Shown here: piece by piece, positions 9,054 to 24,785 of the stretch
Position numbering within the stretch: position 1 is the stretch's first letter
How the letters are laid out: each line of letters starts with the position of its first letter
Source of the DNA: Paragordius varius
Lineage: Eukaryota; Nematomorpha
Length of the DNA stretch: 64,000 nucleotides
Assembly: GCA_964247055.1 (NCBI GenBank)
Contig: OZ176056.1
Location: 558,001 to 622,000, forward strand
Direction: 5' to 3'
Position numbers and translations under genes: made by a program
Notes under the pieces: model-generated
What the model was told of the DNA's origin: nothing
The model's database searches: none
Seen by the model: the letters and a program-made list of their open reading frames with translations, nothing else

Positions 9054-11706
9054 ATTAATGTATAAAACTAGTCGCATCATTAGTCAAGTCTTTGTCCTTA
9101 AAAATCGGATATTGGTCGCCGGTAAAGAAAATTATTTTTTATACATTCTCTTAGTAGGACTACATCAAAATATAGAGATAGTTTGACAAACTCTTTCATA
9201 TCCGATTTTTACAACGATACTTTAAAAATTAATGTATAAAACTAGCCGCATCATTAGTCAAATTAAATTGTCCTTATAAATCTGATATTGGTCACCCGTG
9301 AACAAAATTATTTTTTATACATTCTCTTAGTAGGACTAGATCAAAATATAGAGATAGTTTGACAAACTCTTTCATATCCGATTTTTACAACGATACTTTA
9401 AAAATTAATGTATAAAACTAGCCGCATCATTAGTCAAATTAAATTGTCGTTATAAATCTGATATTGGTCACCGGTGAACAAAATTAATTTTTATACATTC
9501 TCTTAATAGGACTACATCATAATATAAAGATATTTTGACAAATTCTTTCATATCCGATTTTTACAGCGATACTTTAAAAATTAATGTATAAAACTAGTCG
9601 CATCAATACTCAAGTTAAACTTTGTCCTTAAAAATCGGATATTGGTCACAGGTGAACAAAATTATTTTTTATACATTCTCTTAGTAAGACTACATCAAAA
9701 TATAGAGATAGTTTGACAAACTCTTTCATATCCGATTTTTACAGCGATACTTTAAAAATTAATGTATAAAACTAGTCGCATCAATACTCAAGTTAAACTT
9801 TGTCCTTAAAAATCGGATATTGGTCACAGGTGAACAAAATTATTTTTTATACATTATCTTAGTAGGACTACATCAAAATATAGAGATAGTTTGACAAACT
9901 CTTTCATATCCGATTTTTACAACGATACTTTAAAAATTAATTTATAAAACTAGTCGCATCAATACTCAAGTTAAACTTTGTCCGTAAAAATCGGATATTG
10001 GTCACAGGTTAACAAAACTATTTTTTATACATTCTCTTAGTAAGACTACATCAAAATATAGAGATAGTTTGACAAACTCTTTCATATCCGATTTTTACAG
10101 CGATACTTTAAAAATTAATGTATAAAACTAATCGCATCAATACTCAAGCTAAACATTGTCCTTAAAAATCGGCTATTGGTCACAGGTGAACAAAATTATT
10201 TTTTATACATTATCTTAGTAGGACTACATCAAAATATAGAGATAGTTTGACAAACTCTTTCATATCCGATTTTTACAGCGATACTTTAAAAATTAATTTA
10301 TAAAACTAGTCGCAACAATACTCAAGTTAAACTTTGTCCTTAAAATCGGATATTGGTCGCCGCTAAAGAAAATTATTTTTTGTACATTCTCTTAGTAGGA
10401 CTACATCAAAATATAGAGATAGTTTGACAAACTCTTTCATATCCGATTTTTACAACGATACTTTAAAAATTAATGTAAAAAACTAGTCGCATCATTAGTC
10501 AAGTCTTTGTCCTTAAAAATCAGATATTGGTCGCCGGTAAAGAAAATTATTTTTTATACATTCTCTTAGTAAGACTACATCAAAATATAGAGATAGTTTG
10601 ACAAACTCTTTCATATCCGATTTTTACAGCGATACTTTAAAAATTAATGTATAAAACTAGTCGCATCAATACTCAAGTTAAACTTTGTCCTTAAAAATCG
10701 GATATTGGTCACAGGTGAACAAAATTATTTTTTATACATTATCTTAGTAGGACTACATCAAAATATAGAGATAGTTTGACAAACTCTTTCATATCCGATT
10801 TTTACAGCGATACTTTAAAAATTAATTTATAAAACTAGTCGCAACAATACTCAAGTTAAACTTTGTCCTTAAAAATCGGATATTGGTCACAGGTGAACAA
10901 AATTATTTTTTATACATTATCTTAGTAGGACTACATCAAAATATAGAGATAGTTTGACAAACTCTTTCATATCCGATTTTTACAACGATACTTTAAAAAT
11001 TAATGTATAAAACTAGCCGCATCATTAGTCTAATTAAATTGTCCTTATAAATCTGATATTGGTCACCGGAACAAAATTAATTTTTATACATTCTCTTAAT
11101 AGGACTACATCATAATATAAAGATATTTTGACAAATTCTTTCATATCCGATTTTTACAACGATACTTTAAAAAATAATGTATAAAAGTAGTCGCATCAAT
11201 ACTCAAGTTAAACTTTGTACTTAAAAATCGGATATTGGTCACCGGTTAACAAAACTATTTTTTATACATTATCATAGTAGGACTAGATTAAAATATAGAG
11301 ATAGTTTGACAAACTCTTTCATATCCGATTTTTACAGCGATACTTTAAAAATTAATGTATAAAACTAGTCGCATCAATACTCAAGTTAAACTTTGTCCTT
11401 AAAAATCGGATATTGGTCACAGGTGAACAAAATTATTTTTTATACATTCTCTTAGTAGTACTACATCAAAATGTAGAGATAGTTTGACAAACTCTTTCAT
11501 ATCCGATTTTTACAGCGATACTTTAATAAATAATGTATAAAAGTAGTCGCATCAATACTCAAGTTAAACTTTGTCCGTAAAAATCGGATATTGGTCACCG
11601 GTTAACAAAACTATTTTTTATACATTCTCTTAGTAAGACTACATCAAAATATAGAGATAGTTTGACAAACTCTTTCATATCCGATTTTTACAGCGATACT
11701 TTAAAA
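9054..11706. repeat. Array block 4: mixed monomers without a clean HOR
   Basis: Fifteen monomers in an irregular order of B, C, D, F, J and K types. Two successive F-like monomers occur (9228-9580), the first a hybrid that starts as F (CTTATAAATCTG) and continues as an ordinary TTAGTAGGAC monomer. An F monomer with CACCGGAACAAAA, lacking TG, appears near 11067; this form returns only after 50.9 kb. Several B copies here are nearly identical to each other, indicating short-range duplications of one to three monomers. Confidence 0.8.
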
Positions 11707-14700
11707 ATTAATTTATAAAACTAGTCGCAACAATACTCAAGTTAAACTTTGTCCTTAAAATCGGATATTGGTCGCCGCTAAAGAAAATTATTTTTTGTAC
11801 ATTCTCTTATTAGGACTACATCAAAATATAGAGATAGTTTGACAAACTCTTTCATATCCGATTTTTACAACGATACGTTAAAAATTAATGTATAAAACTA
11901 GTCGCATCATTAGTCAAGTCTTTGTCCGTAAAAATCGGATATTGGTCACCGGTTAACAAAACTATTTTTTATACATTCTCTTAGTAAGACTACATCAAAA
12001 TATAGAGATAGTTTGACAAACTCTTTCATATCCGATTTTTACAGCGATACTTTAAAAATTAATGTATAAAACTAGTCGCATCAATACTCAAGTTAAACTT
12101 TGTCCTTAAAAATCGGATATTGGTCACAGGTGAACAAAATTATTTTTTATACATTATCTTAGTAGGACTACATCAAAATATAGAGATAGTTTGACAAACT
12201 CTTTCATATCCGATTTTTACAACGATACTTTAAAAATTAATTTATAAAACTAGTCGCATCAATACTCAAGTTAAACTTTGTCCTTAAAATCGGATATTGG
12301 TCGCCGCTAAAGAAAATTATTTTTTGTACATTCTCTTAGTAGGACTACATCAAAATATAGAGATATTTTGACAAACTCTTTCATATCCGATTTTTACAAC
12401 GATACTTTAAAAATTAATGTGTAAAACTAGTCGCATCATTAGTCAAGTCTTTGTCCTTAAAAATCGGATATTGGTCGCCGGTAAAGAAAATTATTTTTTA
12501 TACATTCTCTTAGTAGGACTACATCAAAATATAAAGAGATAGTTTGACAAACTCTTTCATATCCGATTTTTACAACGATACTTTAAAAATTAATGTATAA
12601 AACTAGCCGCATCATTAGTCAAATTAAATTGTCCTTATAAATCTGATATTGGTCACCGGTGAACAAAATTAATTTTTATACATTCTCTTAATAGGACTAC
12701 ATCATAATATAAAGATATTTTGACAAATTCTTTCATATCCGATTTTTACAACGATACTTTAAAAAATAATGTATAAAAGTAGTCGTATCAATACTCAAGT
12801 TAAACTTTGTCCTTAAAAATCGGATATTGGTCACCGGTTAACAAAACGTTTTTTTATACATTCTCTTAGTAGGACTAGATCAAAATATAGAGATAGTTTG
12901 ACAAACTCTTTCATATCCGATTTTTACAGCGATACTTTAAAAATTAATGTATAAAACTAGTCGCATCAATACTCAAGTTAAAGTTTGTCCTTAAAAATCG
13001 GATATTGGTCACAGGTGAACAAAATTATTTTTTAAACATTATCTTAGTAGGACTACATCAAAATATAGAGATAGTTTGACAAACTCTTTCATATCCGATT
13101 TTTACAGCGATACTTTAAAAATTAATGTATAAAACTAGTCGCATCAATACTCAAGTTAAACTTTGACTTAAAAATCGGATATTGGTCACCGGTGAACAAA
13201 ATTATTTTTTATACATTTTCTTAGTAGGACTACATCAAAATATAGAGATATTTTGAAAAATTCTTTCATATCCGATTTTTAAAACGATACTTTAAAAATT
13301 AATGTATTAAACTAGTCGCATCAATACTCAATTTAAACTTTGTCCTTAAAAATCGGATATTGGTCACAGGTGAACAAAATTATTTTTTATACATTCTCTT
13401 AGTAGGACTACATCAATATATAGAGATAGTTTGACAAACTCTTTCATATCCGATTTTTACAGCGATACTTTAAAAATTAATGTATAAAACTAGTCGCATC
13501 AATACTCAAGTTAAACTTTGTCCTTAAAAATCGGATATTGGTCACAGTTGAACAAAATTATTTTTTATACATTATCTTAGTAGGACTACATCAAAATATA
13601 GAGATAGTGTGACAAACTCTTTCATATCCGATTTTTACAGCGATACTTTAAAAAATAATGTATAAAAGTAGTCGCATCAATACTCAAGTTAAACTTTGTC
13701 CTTAAAAATCGGATATTGGTCACAGGTGAACAAAATTATTTTTTATACATTATCTTAGTAGGACTACATCAAAATATAGAGATAGTTTGACAAACTCTTT
13801 CATATCCGATTTTTACAGCGATACTTTAAAAATTAATGTATAAAACTAGTCGCATCATTAGTCAAGTCTTTGTCCTTAAAAATCGGATATTGGTCACAGG
13901 TGAACAAAATTATTTTTTATACATTATCTTAGTAGGACTACATCAAAATATAGAGATAGTTTGACAAATTCTTTCATATCCGATTTTTACAACGATACTT
14001 TAAAAAATAATGTATAAAAGTAGTCGCATCAATACTCAAGTTAAACTTTGTCCTTAAAAATCGGATTTTGGTCACCGGTTAACAAAACTATTTTTTATAC
14101 ATTATCATAGTAGGACTAGATTAAAATATAGAGATAGTTTGACAAACTCTTTCATATCCGATTTTTACAGCGATACTTTAAAAATTAATTTATAAAACTA
14201 GTCGCAACAATACTCAAGTTAAATTTTGTCCTTAAAATCGGATATTGGTCGCCGCTAAAGAAAATTATTTTTTGTACATTCTCTTAGTAGGACTACATCA
14301 AAATATAGAGATAGTTTGACCAACTCTTTCATATCCGATTTTTACAACGATACTTTAAAAATTAATGTATAAAACTAGTCGCATCATTAGTCAAGTCTTT
14401 GTCCGTAAAAATCGGATATTGGTCACCGGTTAACAAAACTATTTTTTATACATTCTCTTAGTAAGACTACATCAAAATATAGAGATAGTTTGACAAACTC
14501 TTTCATATCCGATTTTTACAGCGATACTTTAAAAATTAATGTATAAAACTAGTCGCATCAATACTCAAGTTAAACTTTGTCCTTAAAAATCGGATATTGG
14601 TCACAGGTGAACAAAATTATTTTTTATACATTATCTTAGTAGGACTACATCAAAATATAGAGATAGTTTGACAAACTCTTTCATATCCGATTTTTACAAC

Positions 14701-17700
14701 GATACTTTAAAAATTAATTTATAAAACTAGTCGCATCAATACTCAAGTTAAACTTTGTCCTTAAAATCGGATATTGGTCGCCGCTAAAGAAAATTATTTT
14801 TTGTACATTCTCTTAGTAGGACTACATCAAAATATAGAGATAGTTTGACAAACTCTTTCATATCTAATTTTTACAACGATACTTTAAAAATTAATGTGTA
14901 AAACTAGTCGCATCATTAGTCAAGTCTTTGTCCTTAAAAATCGGATATTGGTCGCCGGTAAAGAAAATTATTTTTTATACATTCTCTTAGTAGGACTACA
15001 TCAAAATATAAAGAGATAGTTTGACAAACTCTTTCATATCCGATTTTTACAACGATACTTTAAAAATTAATGTATAAAACTAGCCGCATCATTAGTCAAA
15101 TTAAATTGTCCTTATAAATCTGATATTGGTCACCGGTGAACAAAATTAATTTTTATACATTCTCTTAATAGGACTACATCATAATATAAAGATATTTTGA
15201 CAAATTCTTTCATATCCGATTTTTACAACGATACTTTAAAAAATAATGTATAAAAGTAGTCGTATCAATACTCAAGTTAAACTTTGTCCTTAAAAATCGG
15301 ATATTGGTCACCGGTTAACAAAACGTTTTTTTATACATTCTCTTAGTAGGACTAGATCAAAATATAGAGATAGTTTGACAAACTCTTTCATATCCGATTT
15401 TTACAGCGATACTTTAAAAATTAATGTATAAAACTAGTCGCATCAATACTCAAGTTAAAGTTTGTCCTTAAAAATCGGATATTGGTCACAGGTGAACAAA
15501 ATTATTTTTTAAACATTATCTTAGTAGGACTACATCAAAATATAGAGATAGTTTGACAAACTCTTTCATATCCGATTTTTACAGCGATACTTTAAAAATT
15601 AATGTATAAAACTAGTCGCATCAATACTCAAGTTAAACTTTGACTTAAAAATCGGATATTGGTCACCGGTGAACAAAATTATTTTTTATACATTTTCTTA
15701 GTAGGACTACATCAAAATATAGAGATATTTTGAAAAATTCTTTCATATCCGATTTTTAAAACGATACTTTAAAAATTAATGTATTAAACTAGTCGCATCA
15801 ATACTCAATTTAAACTTTGTCCTTAAAAATCGGATATTGGTCACAGGTGAACAAAATTATTTTTTATACATTCTCTTAGTAGGACTACATCAATATATAG
15901 AGATAGTTTGACAAACTCTTTCATATCCGATTTTTACAGCGATACTTTAAAAATTAATGTATAAAACTAGTCGCATCAATACTCAAGTTAAACTTTGTCC
16001 TTAAAAATCGGATATTGGTCACAGTTAAACAAAATTATTTTTTATACATTATCTTAGTAGGACTACATCAAAATATAGAGATAGTGTGACAAACTCTTTC
16101 ATATCCGATTTTTACAGCGATACTTTAAAAAATAATGTATAAAAGTAGTCGCATCAATACTCAAGTTAAACTTTGTCCTTAAAAATCGGATATTGGTCAC
16201 AGGTGAACAAAATTATTTTTTATACATTATCTTAGTAGGACTACATCAAAATATAGAGATAGTTTGACAAACTCTTTCATATCCGATTTTTACAGCGATA
16301 CTTTAAAAATTAATGTATAAAACTAGTCGCATCATTAGTCAAGTCTTTGTCCTTAAAAATCGGATATTGGTCACAGGTGAACAAAATTATTTTTTATACA
16401 TTATCTTAGTAGGACTACATCAAAATATAGAGATAGTTTGACAAATTCTTTCATATCCGATTTTTACAACGATACTTTAAAAAATAATGTATAAAAGTAG
16501 TCGCATCAATACTCAAGTTAAACTTTGTCCTTAAAAATCGGATATTGGTCACCGGTTAACAAAACTATTTTTTATACATTATCATAGTAGGACTAGATTA
16601 AAATATAGAGATAGTTTGACAAACTCTTTCATATCCGATTTTTACAGCGATACTTTAAAAATTAATTTATAAAACTAGTCGCAACAATACTCAAGTTAAA
16701 TTTTGTCCTTAAAATCGGATATTGGTCGCCGCTAAAGAAAATTATTTTTTGTACATTCTCTTAGTAGGACTACATCAAAATATAGAGATAGTTTGACCAA
16801 CTCTTTCATATCCGATTTTTACAACGATACTTTAAAAATTAATGTATAAAACTAGTCGCATCATTAGTCAAGTCTTTGTCCGTAAAAATCGGATATTGGT
16901 CACCGGTTAACAAAACTATTTTTTATACATTCTCTTAGTAAGACTACATCAAAATATAGAGATAGTTTGACAAACTCTTTCATATCCGATTTTTACAGCG
17001 ATACTTTAAAAATTAATGTATAAAACTAGTCGCATCAATACTCAAGTTAAACTTTGTCCTTAAAAATCGGATATTGGTCACAGGTGAACAAAATTATTTT
17101 TTATACATTATCTTAGTAGGACTACATCAAAATATAGAGATAGTTTGACAAACTCTTTCATATCCGATTTTTACAACGATACTTTAAAAATTAATTTATA
17201 AAACTAGTCGCATCAATACTCAAGTTAAACTTTGTCCTTAAAATCGGATATTGGTCGCCGCTAAAGAAAATTATTTTTTGTACATTCTCTTAGTAGGACT
17301 ACATCAAAATATAGAGATAGTTTGACAAACTCTTTCATATCCGATTTTTACAACGATACTTTAAAAATTAATATGTAAAACTAGTCGCATCATTAGTCAA
17401 GTCTTTGTCCTTAAAAATCGGATATTGGTCGCCGGTAAAGAAAATTATTTTTTATACATTCTCTTAGTAGGACTACATCAAAATATAAAGAGATAGTTTG
17501 ACAAACTCTTTCATATCCGATTTTTACAACGATACTTTAAAAATTAATGTATAAAACTAGCCGCATCATTAGTCAAATTAAATTGTCCTTATAAATCTGA
17601 TATTGGTCACCGGTGAACAAAATTAATTTTTATACATTCTCTTAATAGGACTACATCATAATATAAAGATATTTTGACAAACTCTTTCATATCCGATTTT

Positions 17701-17718
17701 TACAGCGATACTTTAAAA
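11707..17718. repeat. Array block 5: 14-mer HOR, 2477 bp, about 2.4 copies
   Basis: The rare insertion ATAAAGAGATAG occurs at 12531, 15008 and 17485, spaced exactly 2477 bp. The '1' monomers start at 12943 and 15420, and the next block's at 17719. The full unit reads 1, G, H, I, B, Bc, K, D, C/J, B, D, C, F, K. The second full copy (15420-17718, 2299 bp) has 13 monomers because the final K is missing and F passes straight into '1'. Private variants such as AAACGTTTTTTTATAC (12845, 15322) and GTTTGACCAACTC (near 14316 and 16793) confirm the alignment of copies. Confidence 0.92.
17543..17718. repeat. Hybrid F monomer at an HOR junction
   Basis: The monomer is class F up to ATATTTTGACAAA and then continues as CTCTTTC and ACAGCG rather than the F-typical TTCTTTC and ACAACG. 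That places the switch near 17680. K is missing at this point, as expected from a crossover between F in one copy and K in a misaligned copy. The same hybrid was then carried into later HOR copies (near 20152, 22445 and 25624). Confidence 0.75.
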
Positions 17719-20700
17719 ATTAATGTATAAAACTAGTCGCATCAATACTCAAGTTAAAGTTTGTCCTTAAAAATCGGATATTGGTCACAGGTGAACAAAA
17801 TTATTTTTTATACATTATCTTAGTAGGACTACATCAAAATATAGAGATAGTTTGACAAACTCTTTCATATCCGATTTTTACAGCGATACTTTAAAAATTA
17901 ATGTATAAAACTAGTCGCATCAATACTCAAGTTAAACTTTGACTTAAAAATCGGATATTGGTCACCGGTGAACAAAATTATTTTTTATACATTTTCTTAG
18001 TAGGACTACATCAAAATATAGAGATATTTTGACAAATTCTTTCATATCCGATTTTTAAAACGATACTTTAAAAATTAATGTATTAAACTAGTCGCATCAA
18101 TACTCAATTTAAACTTTGTCCTTAAAAATCGGATATTGGTCACAGGTGAACAAAATTATTTTTTATACATTCTCTTAGTAGGACTACATCAATATATAGA
18201 GATAGTTTGACAAACTCTTTCATATCTGATTTTTACAGCGATACTTTAAAAATTAATGTATAAAACTAGTCGCATCAATACTCAAGTTAAACTTTGTCCT
18301 TAAAAATCGGATATTGGTCACAGTTGAACAAAATTATTTTTTATACATTAACTTAGTAGGACTACATCAAAATATAGAGATAGTGTGACAAACTCTTTCA
18401 TATCCGATTTTTACAGCGATACTTTAAAAAATAATGTATAAAAGTAGTCGCATCAATACTCAAGTTAAACTTTGTCCTTAAAAATCGGATATTGGTCACA
18501 GGTGAACAAAATTATTTTTTATACATTATCTTAGTAGGACTACATCAAAATGTAGAGATAGTTTGACAAACTCTTTCATATCCGATTTTTACAGCGATAC
18601 TTTAAAAATTAATGTATAAAACTAGTCGCATCATTAGTCAAGTCTTTGTCCTTAAAAATCGGATATTGGTCACAGGTGAACAAAATTATTTTTTATACAA
18701 TATCTTAGTAGGACTACATCAAAATATAGAGATAGTTTGACAAACTCTTTCATATCCGATTTTTACAGCGATACTTTAAAAAATAATGTATAAAAGTAGT
18801 CGCATCAATACTCAAGTTAAACTTTGTCCGTAAAAATCGGATATTGGTCGCCGGTTAACAAAACTATTTTTACATTCTCTTAGTAAGACTACATCAAAAT
18901 ATAGAGATAGTTTGACAAACTCTTTCATATCCGATTTTTACAGCGATACTTTAAAAATTATGGTTTTAAACCAGTCGCATCAATACTCAAGTTAAACTTT
19001 GTCCTTAAAAATCGGATATTGGTCACAGTTGAACAAAATTATTTTTTATACATTATCTTAGTAGGACTACATCAAAATATAGAGATAGTTTGACAAACTC
19101 TTTCATATCCGATTTTTACAGCGATACTTTAAAAAATAATTTATAAAACTAGTCGCAACAATACTCAAGTTAAACTTTGTCCTTAAAATCGGATATTGGT
19201 CGCCGCTAAAGAAAATTATTTTTTGTACATTCTCTTAGTAGGACTACATCAAAATATAGAGATAGTTTGACAAACTCTTTCATATCCGATTTTTACAACG
19301 ATACTTTAAAAATTAATGTATAAAACTAGTCGCATCATTAGTCAAGTCTTTGTCCTTAAAAATCGGATATTGGTCGCCGGTAAAGAAAATTATTTTTTAT
19401 ACATTCTCTTAGTAGAACTACATCAAAATATAGAGATAGTTTGACAAACTCTTTCATATCCGATTTTTTACAACGATACTTTAAAAATTAATGTATAAAA
19501 CTAGTCGCATCAATACTCAAGTTAAACATTGTCCTTAAGAATCGGATATTGGTCGCGGATAAAGAAAATTATTTTTTATACATTCTCTTAGTAGGACTAC
19601 ATCAAAATATAGGGATAGTTTGACAAACTCTTTCATATCCGATTTTTACAACGATACTTTAAAAATTAATGTATAAAACTAGTCGCATCATTAGTCAAGT
19701 CTTTGTCCTTAAAAATCGGATATTGGTTGCCGGTAAAGAAAATTATTTTTTTACATTCTCTTAGTAGGACTACATCAAAATATAGAGATAGTTTGACAAA
19801 CTCTTTCATATCCGATTTTTACAACGATACTTTAAAAATTAATGTATAAAACTAGTCGCATCAATACTCAAGTTAAACTTTGTCTTTAAAAATCGGATAT
19901 TGGTCACAGGTGAACAAAATTATTTTTTATACATTATCTTAGTAGGACTACATCAAAATTTAGAGATAGTTTGACAAATCTCTTTCATATCCGATTTTTA
20001 CAGCGATACTTTAAAAATTAATGTATAAAACTAGCCGCATCATTAGTCAAATTAAATTGTCCTTATAAATCTGATATTGGTCACCGGTGAACAAAATTAA
20101 TTTTTATACATTCTCTTAATAGGACTACATCATAATATAAAGATATTTTGACAAACTCTTTCATATCCGATTTTTACAGCGATACTTTAAAAATTAATGT
20201 ATAAAACTAGTCGCATCAATACTCAAGTTAAAGTTTGTCCTTAAAAATCGGATATTGGTCACAGGTGAACAAAATTATTTTTTATACATTATCTTAGTAG
20301 GACTACATCAAAATATAGAGATAGTTTGACAAACTCTTTCATATCCGATTTTTACAGCGATACTTTAAAAATTAATGTATAAAACTAGTCGCATCAATAC
20401 TCAAGTTAAACTTTGACTTAAAAATCGGATATTGGTCACCGGTGAATAAAATTATTTTTTATACATTTTCTTAGTAGGACTACATCAAAATATAGAGATA
20501 TTTTGACAAATTCTTTCATATCCGATTTTTAAAACGATACTTTAAAAATTAATGTATTAAACTAGTCGCATCAATACTCAATTTAAACTTTGTCCTTAAA
20601 AATCGGATATTGGTCACAGGTGAACAAAATTATTTTTTATACATTCTCTTAGTAGGACTACATCAATATATAGAGATAGTTTGACAAACTCTTTCATATC

Positions 20701-21430
20701 TGATTTTTACAGCGATACTTTAAAAATTAATGTATAAAACTAGTCGCATCAATACTCAAGTTAAACTTTGTCCTTAAAAATCGGATATTGGTCACAGTTG
20801 AACAAAATTATTTTTTATACATTAACTTAGTAGGACTACATCAAAATATAGAGATAGTGTGACAAACTCTTTCATATCCGATTTTTACAGCGATACTTTA
20901 AAAAATAATGTATAAAAGTAGTCGCATCAATACTCAAGTTAAACTTTGTCCTTAAAAATCGGATATTGGTCACAGGTGAACAAAATTATTTTTTATACAT
21001 TATCTTAGTAGGACTACATCAAAATGTAGAGATAGTTTGACAAACTCTTTCATATCCGATTTTTACAGCGATACTTTAAAAATTAATGTATAAAACTAGT
21101 CGCATCATTAGTCAAGTCTTTGTCCTTAAAAATCGGATATTGGTCACAGGTGAACAAAATTATTTTTTATACAATATCTTAGTAGGACTACATCAAAATA
21201 TAGAGATAGTTTGACAAACTCTTTCATATCCGATTTTTACAGCGATACTTTAAAAAATAATGTATAAAAGTAGTCGCATCAATACTCAAGTTAAACTTTG
21301 TCCGTAAAAATCGGATATTGGTCGCCGGTTAACAAAACTATTTTTACATTCTCTTAGTAAGACTACATCAAAATATAGAGATAGTTTGACAAACTCTTTC
21401 ATATCCGATTTTTACAGCGATACTTTAAAA

Positions 21431-21608
21431 ATTATGGTTTTAAACCAGTCGCATCAATACTCAAGTTAAACTTTGTCCTTAAAAATCGGATATTGGTCGC
21501 CGCTAAAGAAAATTATTTTTTGTACATTCTCTTAGTAGGACTACATCAAAATATAGAGATAGTTTGACAAACTCTTTCATATCCGATTTTTACAACGATA
21601 CTTTAAAA
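21431..21608. repeat. L/D hybrid monomer
   Basis: It begins as L (ATTATGGTTTTAAACC) and, after the left arm, continues as D (CGCCGCTAAAG, TTTTTTGTACATT). Monomers L and D are separate and adjacent in the neighbouring units at 18957-19314 and from 23727. One monomer's worth of sequence was therefore deleted, with the join inside about 80 bp of near-identical sequence. Confidence 0.85.
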
Positions 21609-24607
21609 ATTAATGTATAAAACTAGTCGCATCATTAGTCAAGTCTTTGTCCTTAAAAATCGGATATTGGTCGCCGGTAAAGAAAATTATTTTTTATACA
21701 TTCTCTTAGTAGAACTACATCAAAATATAGAGATAGTTTGACAAACTCTTTCATATCCGATTTTTACAACGATACTTTAAAAATTAATGTATAAAACTAG
21801 TCGCATCAATACTCAAGTTAAACATTGTCCTTAAGAATCGGATATTGGTCGCGGATAAAGAAAATTATTTTTTATACATTCTCTTAGTAGGACTACATCA
21901 AAATATAGGGATAGTTTGACAAACTCTTTCATATCCGATTTTTACAACGATACTTTAAAAATTAATGTATAAAACTAGTCGCATCATTAGTCAAGTCTTT
22001 GTCCTTAAAAATCGGATATTGGTTGCCGGTAAAGAAAATTATTTTTTTACATTCTCTTAGTAGGACTACATCAAAATATAGAGATAGTTTGACAAACTCT
22101 TTCATATCCGATTTTTACAACGATACTTTAAAAATTAATGTATAAAACTAGTCGCATCAATACTCAAGTTAAACTTTGTCTTTAAAAATCGGATATTGGT
22201 CACAGGTGAACAAAATTATTTTTTATACATTATCTTAGTAGGACTACATCAAAATATAGAGATAGTTTGACAAACTCTTTCATATCCGATTTTTACAGCG
22301 ATACTTTAAAAATTAATGTATAAAACTAGCCGCATCATTAGTCAAATTAAATTGTCCTTATAAATCTGATATTGGTCACCGGTGAACAAAATTAATTTTT
22401 ATACATTCTCTTAATAGGACTACATCATAATATAAAGATATTTTGACAAACTCTTTCATATCCGATTTTTACAGCGATACTTTAAAAATTAATGTATAAA
22501 ACTAGTCGCATCAATACTCAAGTTAAAGTTTGTCCTTAAAAATCGGATATTGGTCACAGGTGAACAAAATTATTTTTTATACATTATCTTAGTAGGACTA
22601 CATCAAAATATAGAGATAGTTTGACAAACTCTTTCATATCCGATTTTTACAGCGATACTTTAAAAATTAATGTATAAAACTAGTCGCATCAATACTCAAG
22701 TTAAACTTTGACTTAAAAATCGGATATTGGTCACCGGTGAACAAAATTATTTTTTATACATTTTCTTAGTAGGACTACATCAAAATATAGAGATATTTTG
22801 ACAAATTCTTTCATATCCGATTTTTAAAACGATACTTTAAAAATTAATGTATTAAACTAGTCGCATCAATACTCAATTTAAACTTTGTCCTTAAAAATCG
22901 GATATTGGTCACAGGTGAACAAAATTATTTTTTATACATTCTCTTAGTAGGACTACATCAATATATAGAGATAGTTTGACAAACTCTTTCATATCTGATT
23001 TTTACAGCGATACTTTAAAAATTAATGTATAAAACTAGTCGCATCAATACTCAAGTTAAACTTTGTCCTTAAAAATCGGATATTGGTCACAGTTGAACAA
23101 AATTATTTTTTATACATTAACTTAGTAGGACTACATCAAAATATAGAGATAGTGTGACAAACTCTTTCATATCCGATTTTTACAGCGATACTTTAAAAAA
23201 TAATGTATAAAAGTAGTCGCATCAATACTCAAGTTAAACTTTGTCCTTAAAAATCGGATATTGGTCACAGGTGAACAAAATTATTTTTTATACATTATCT
23301 TAGTAGGACTACATCAAAATGTAGAGATAGTTTGACAAACTCTTTCATATCCGATTTTTACAGCGATACTTTAAAAATTAATGTATAAAACTAGTCGCAT
23401 CATTAGTCAAGTCTTTGTCCTTAAAAATCGGATATTGGTCACAGGTGAACAAAATTATTTTTTATACAATATCTTAGTAGGACTACATCAAAATATAGAG
23501 ATAGTTTGACAAACTCTTTCATATCCGATTTTTACAGCGATACTTTAAAAAATAATGTATAAAAGTAGTCGCATCAATACTCAAGTTAAACTTTGTCCGT
23601 AAAAATCGGATATTGGTCGCCGGTTAACAAAACTATTTTTACATTCTCTTAGTAAGACTACATCAAAATATAGAGATAGTTTGACAAACTCTTTCATATC
23701 CGATTTTTACAGCGATACTTTAAAAATTATGGTTTTAAACCAGTCGCATCAATACTCAAGTTAAACTTTGTCCTTAAAAATCGGATATTGGTCACAGTTG
23801 AACAAAATTATTTTTTATACATTATCTTAGTAGGACTACATCAAAATATAGAGATAGTTTGACAAACTCTTTCATATCCGATTTTTACAGCGATACTTTA
23901 AAAAATAATTTATAAAACTAGTCGCAACAATACTCAAGTTAAACTTTGTCCTTAAAATCGGATATTGGTCGCCGCTAAAGAAAATTATTTTTTGTACATT
24001 CTCTTAGTAGGACTACATCAAAATATAGAGATAGTTTGACAAACTCTTTCATATCCGATTTTTACAACGATACTTTAAAAAATAATGTATAAAAGTAGTC
24101 GCATCAATACTCAAGTTAAACTTTGTCCTTAAAAATCGGATATTGGTCACAGGTGAACAAAATTATTTTTTATACATTATCTTAGTAGGACTACATCAAA
24201 ATGTAGAGATAGTTTGACAAACTCTTTCATATCCGATTTTTACAGCGATACTTTAAAAATTAATGTATAAAACTAGTCGCATCATTAGTCAAGTCTTTGT
24301 CCTTAAAAATCGGATATTGGTCACAGGTGAACAAAATTATTTTTTATACAATATCTTAGTAGGACTACATCAAAATATAGAGATAGTTTGACAAACTCTT
24401 TCATATCCGATTTTTACAGCGATACTTTAAAAAATAATGTATAAAAGTAGTCGCATCAATACTCAAGTTAAACTTTGTCCGTAAAAATCGGATATTGGTC
24501 GCCGGTTAACAAAACTATTTTTACATTCTCTTAGTAAGACTACATCAAAATATAGAGATAGTTTGACAAACTCTTTCATATCCGATTTTTACAGCGATAC
24601 TTTAAAA

Positions 24608-24785
24608 ATTATGGTTTTAAACCAGTCGCATCAATACTCAAGTTAAACTTTGTCCTTAAAAATCGGATATTGGTCGCCGCTAAAGAAAATTATTTTTTGT
24701 ACATTCTCTTAGTAGGACTACATCAAAATATAGAGATAGTTTGACAAACTCTTTCATATCCGATTTTTACAACGATACTTTAAAA
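24608..24785. repeat. Second L/D hybrid monomer, inside the 18-mer
   Basis: It has the same structure as the hybrid at 21431-21608. In this unit both the unfused L and D pair (from 23727) and this hybrid are present, so the 18-mer looks like a crossover product of a 14-mer unit and a 13-mer unit, giving 13 + 5 monomers. Confidence 0.83.
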
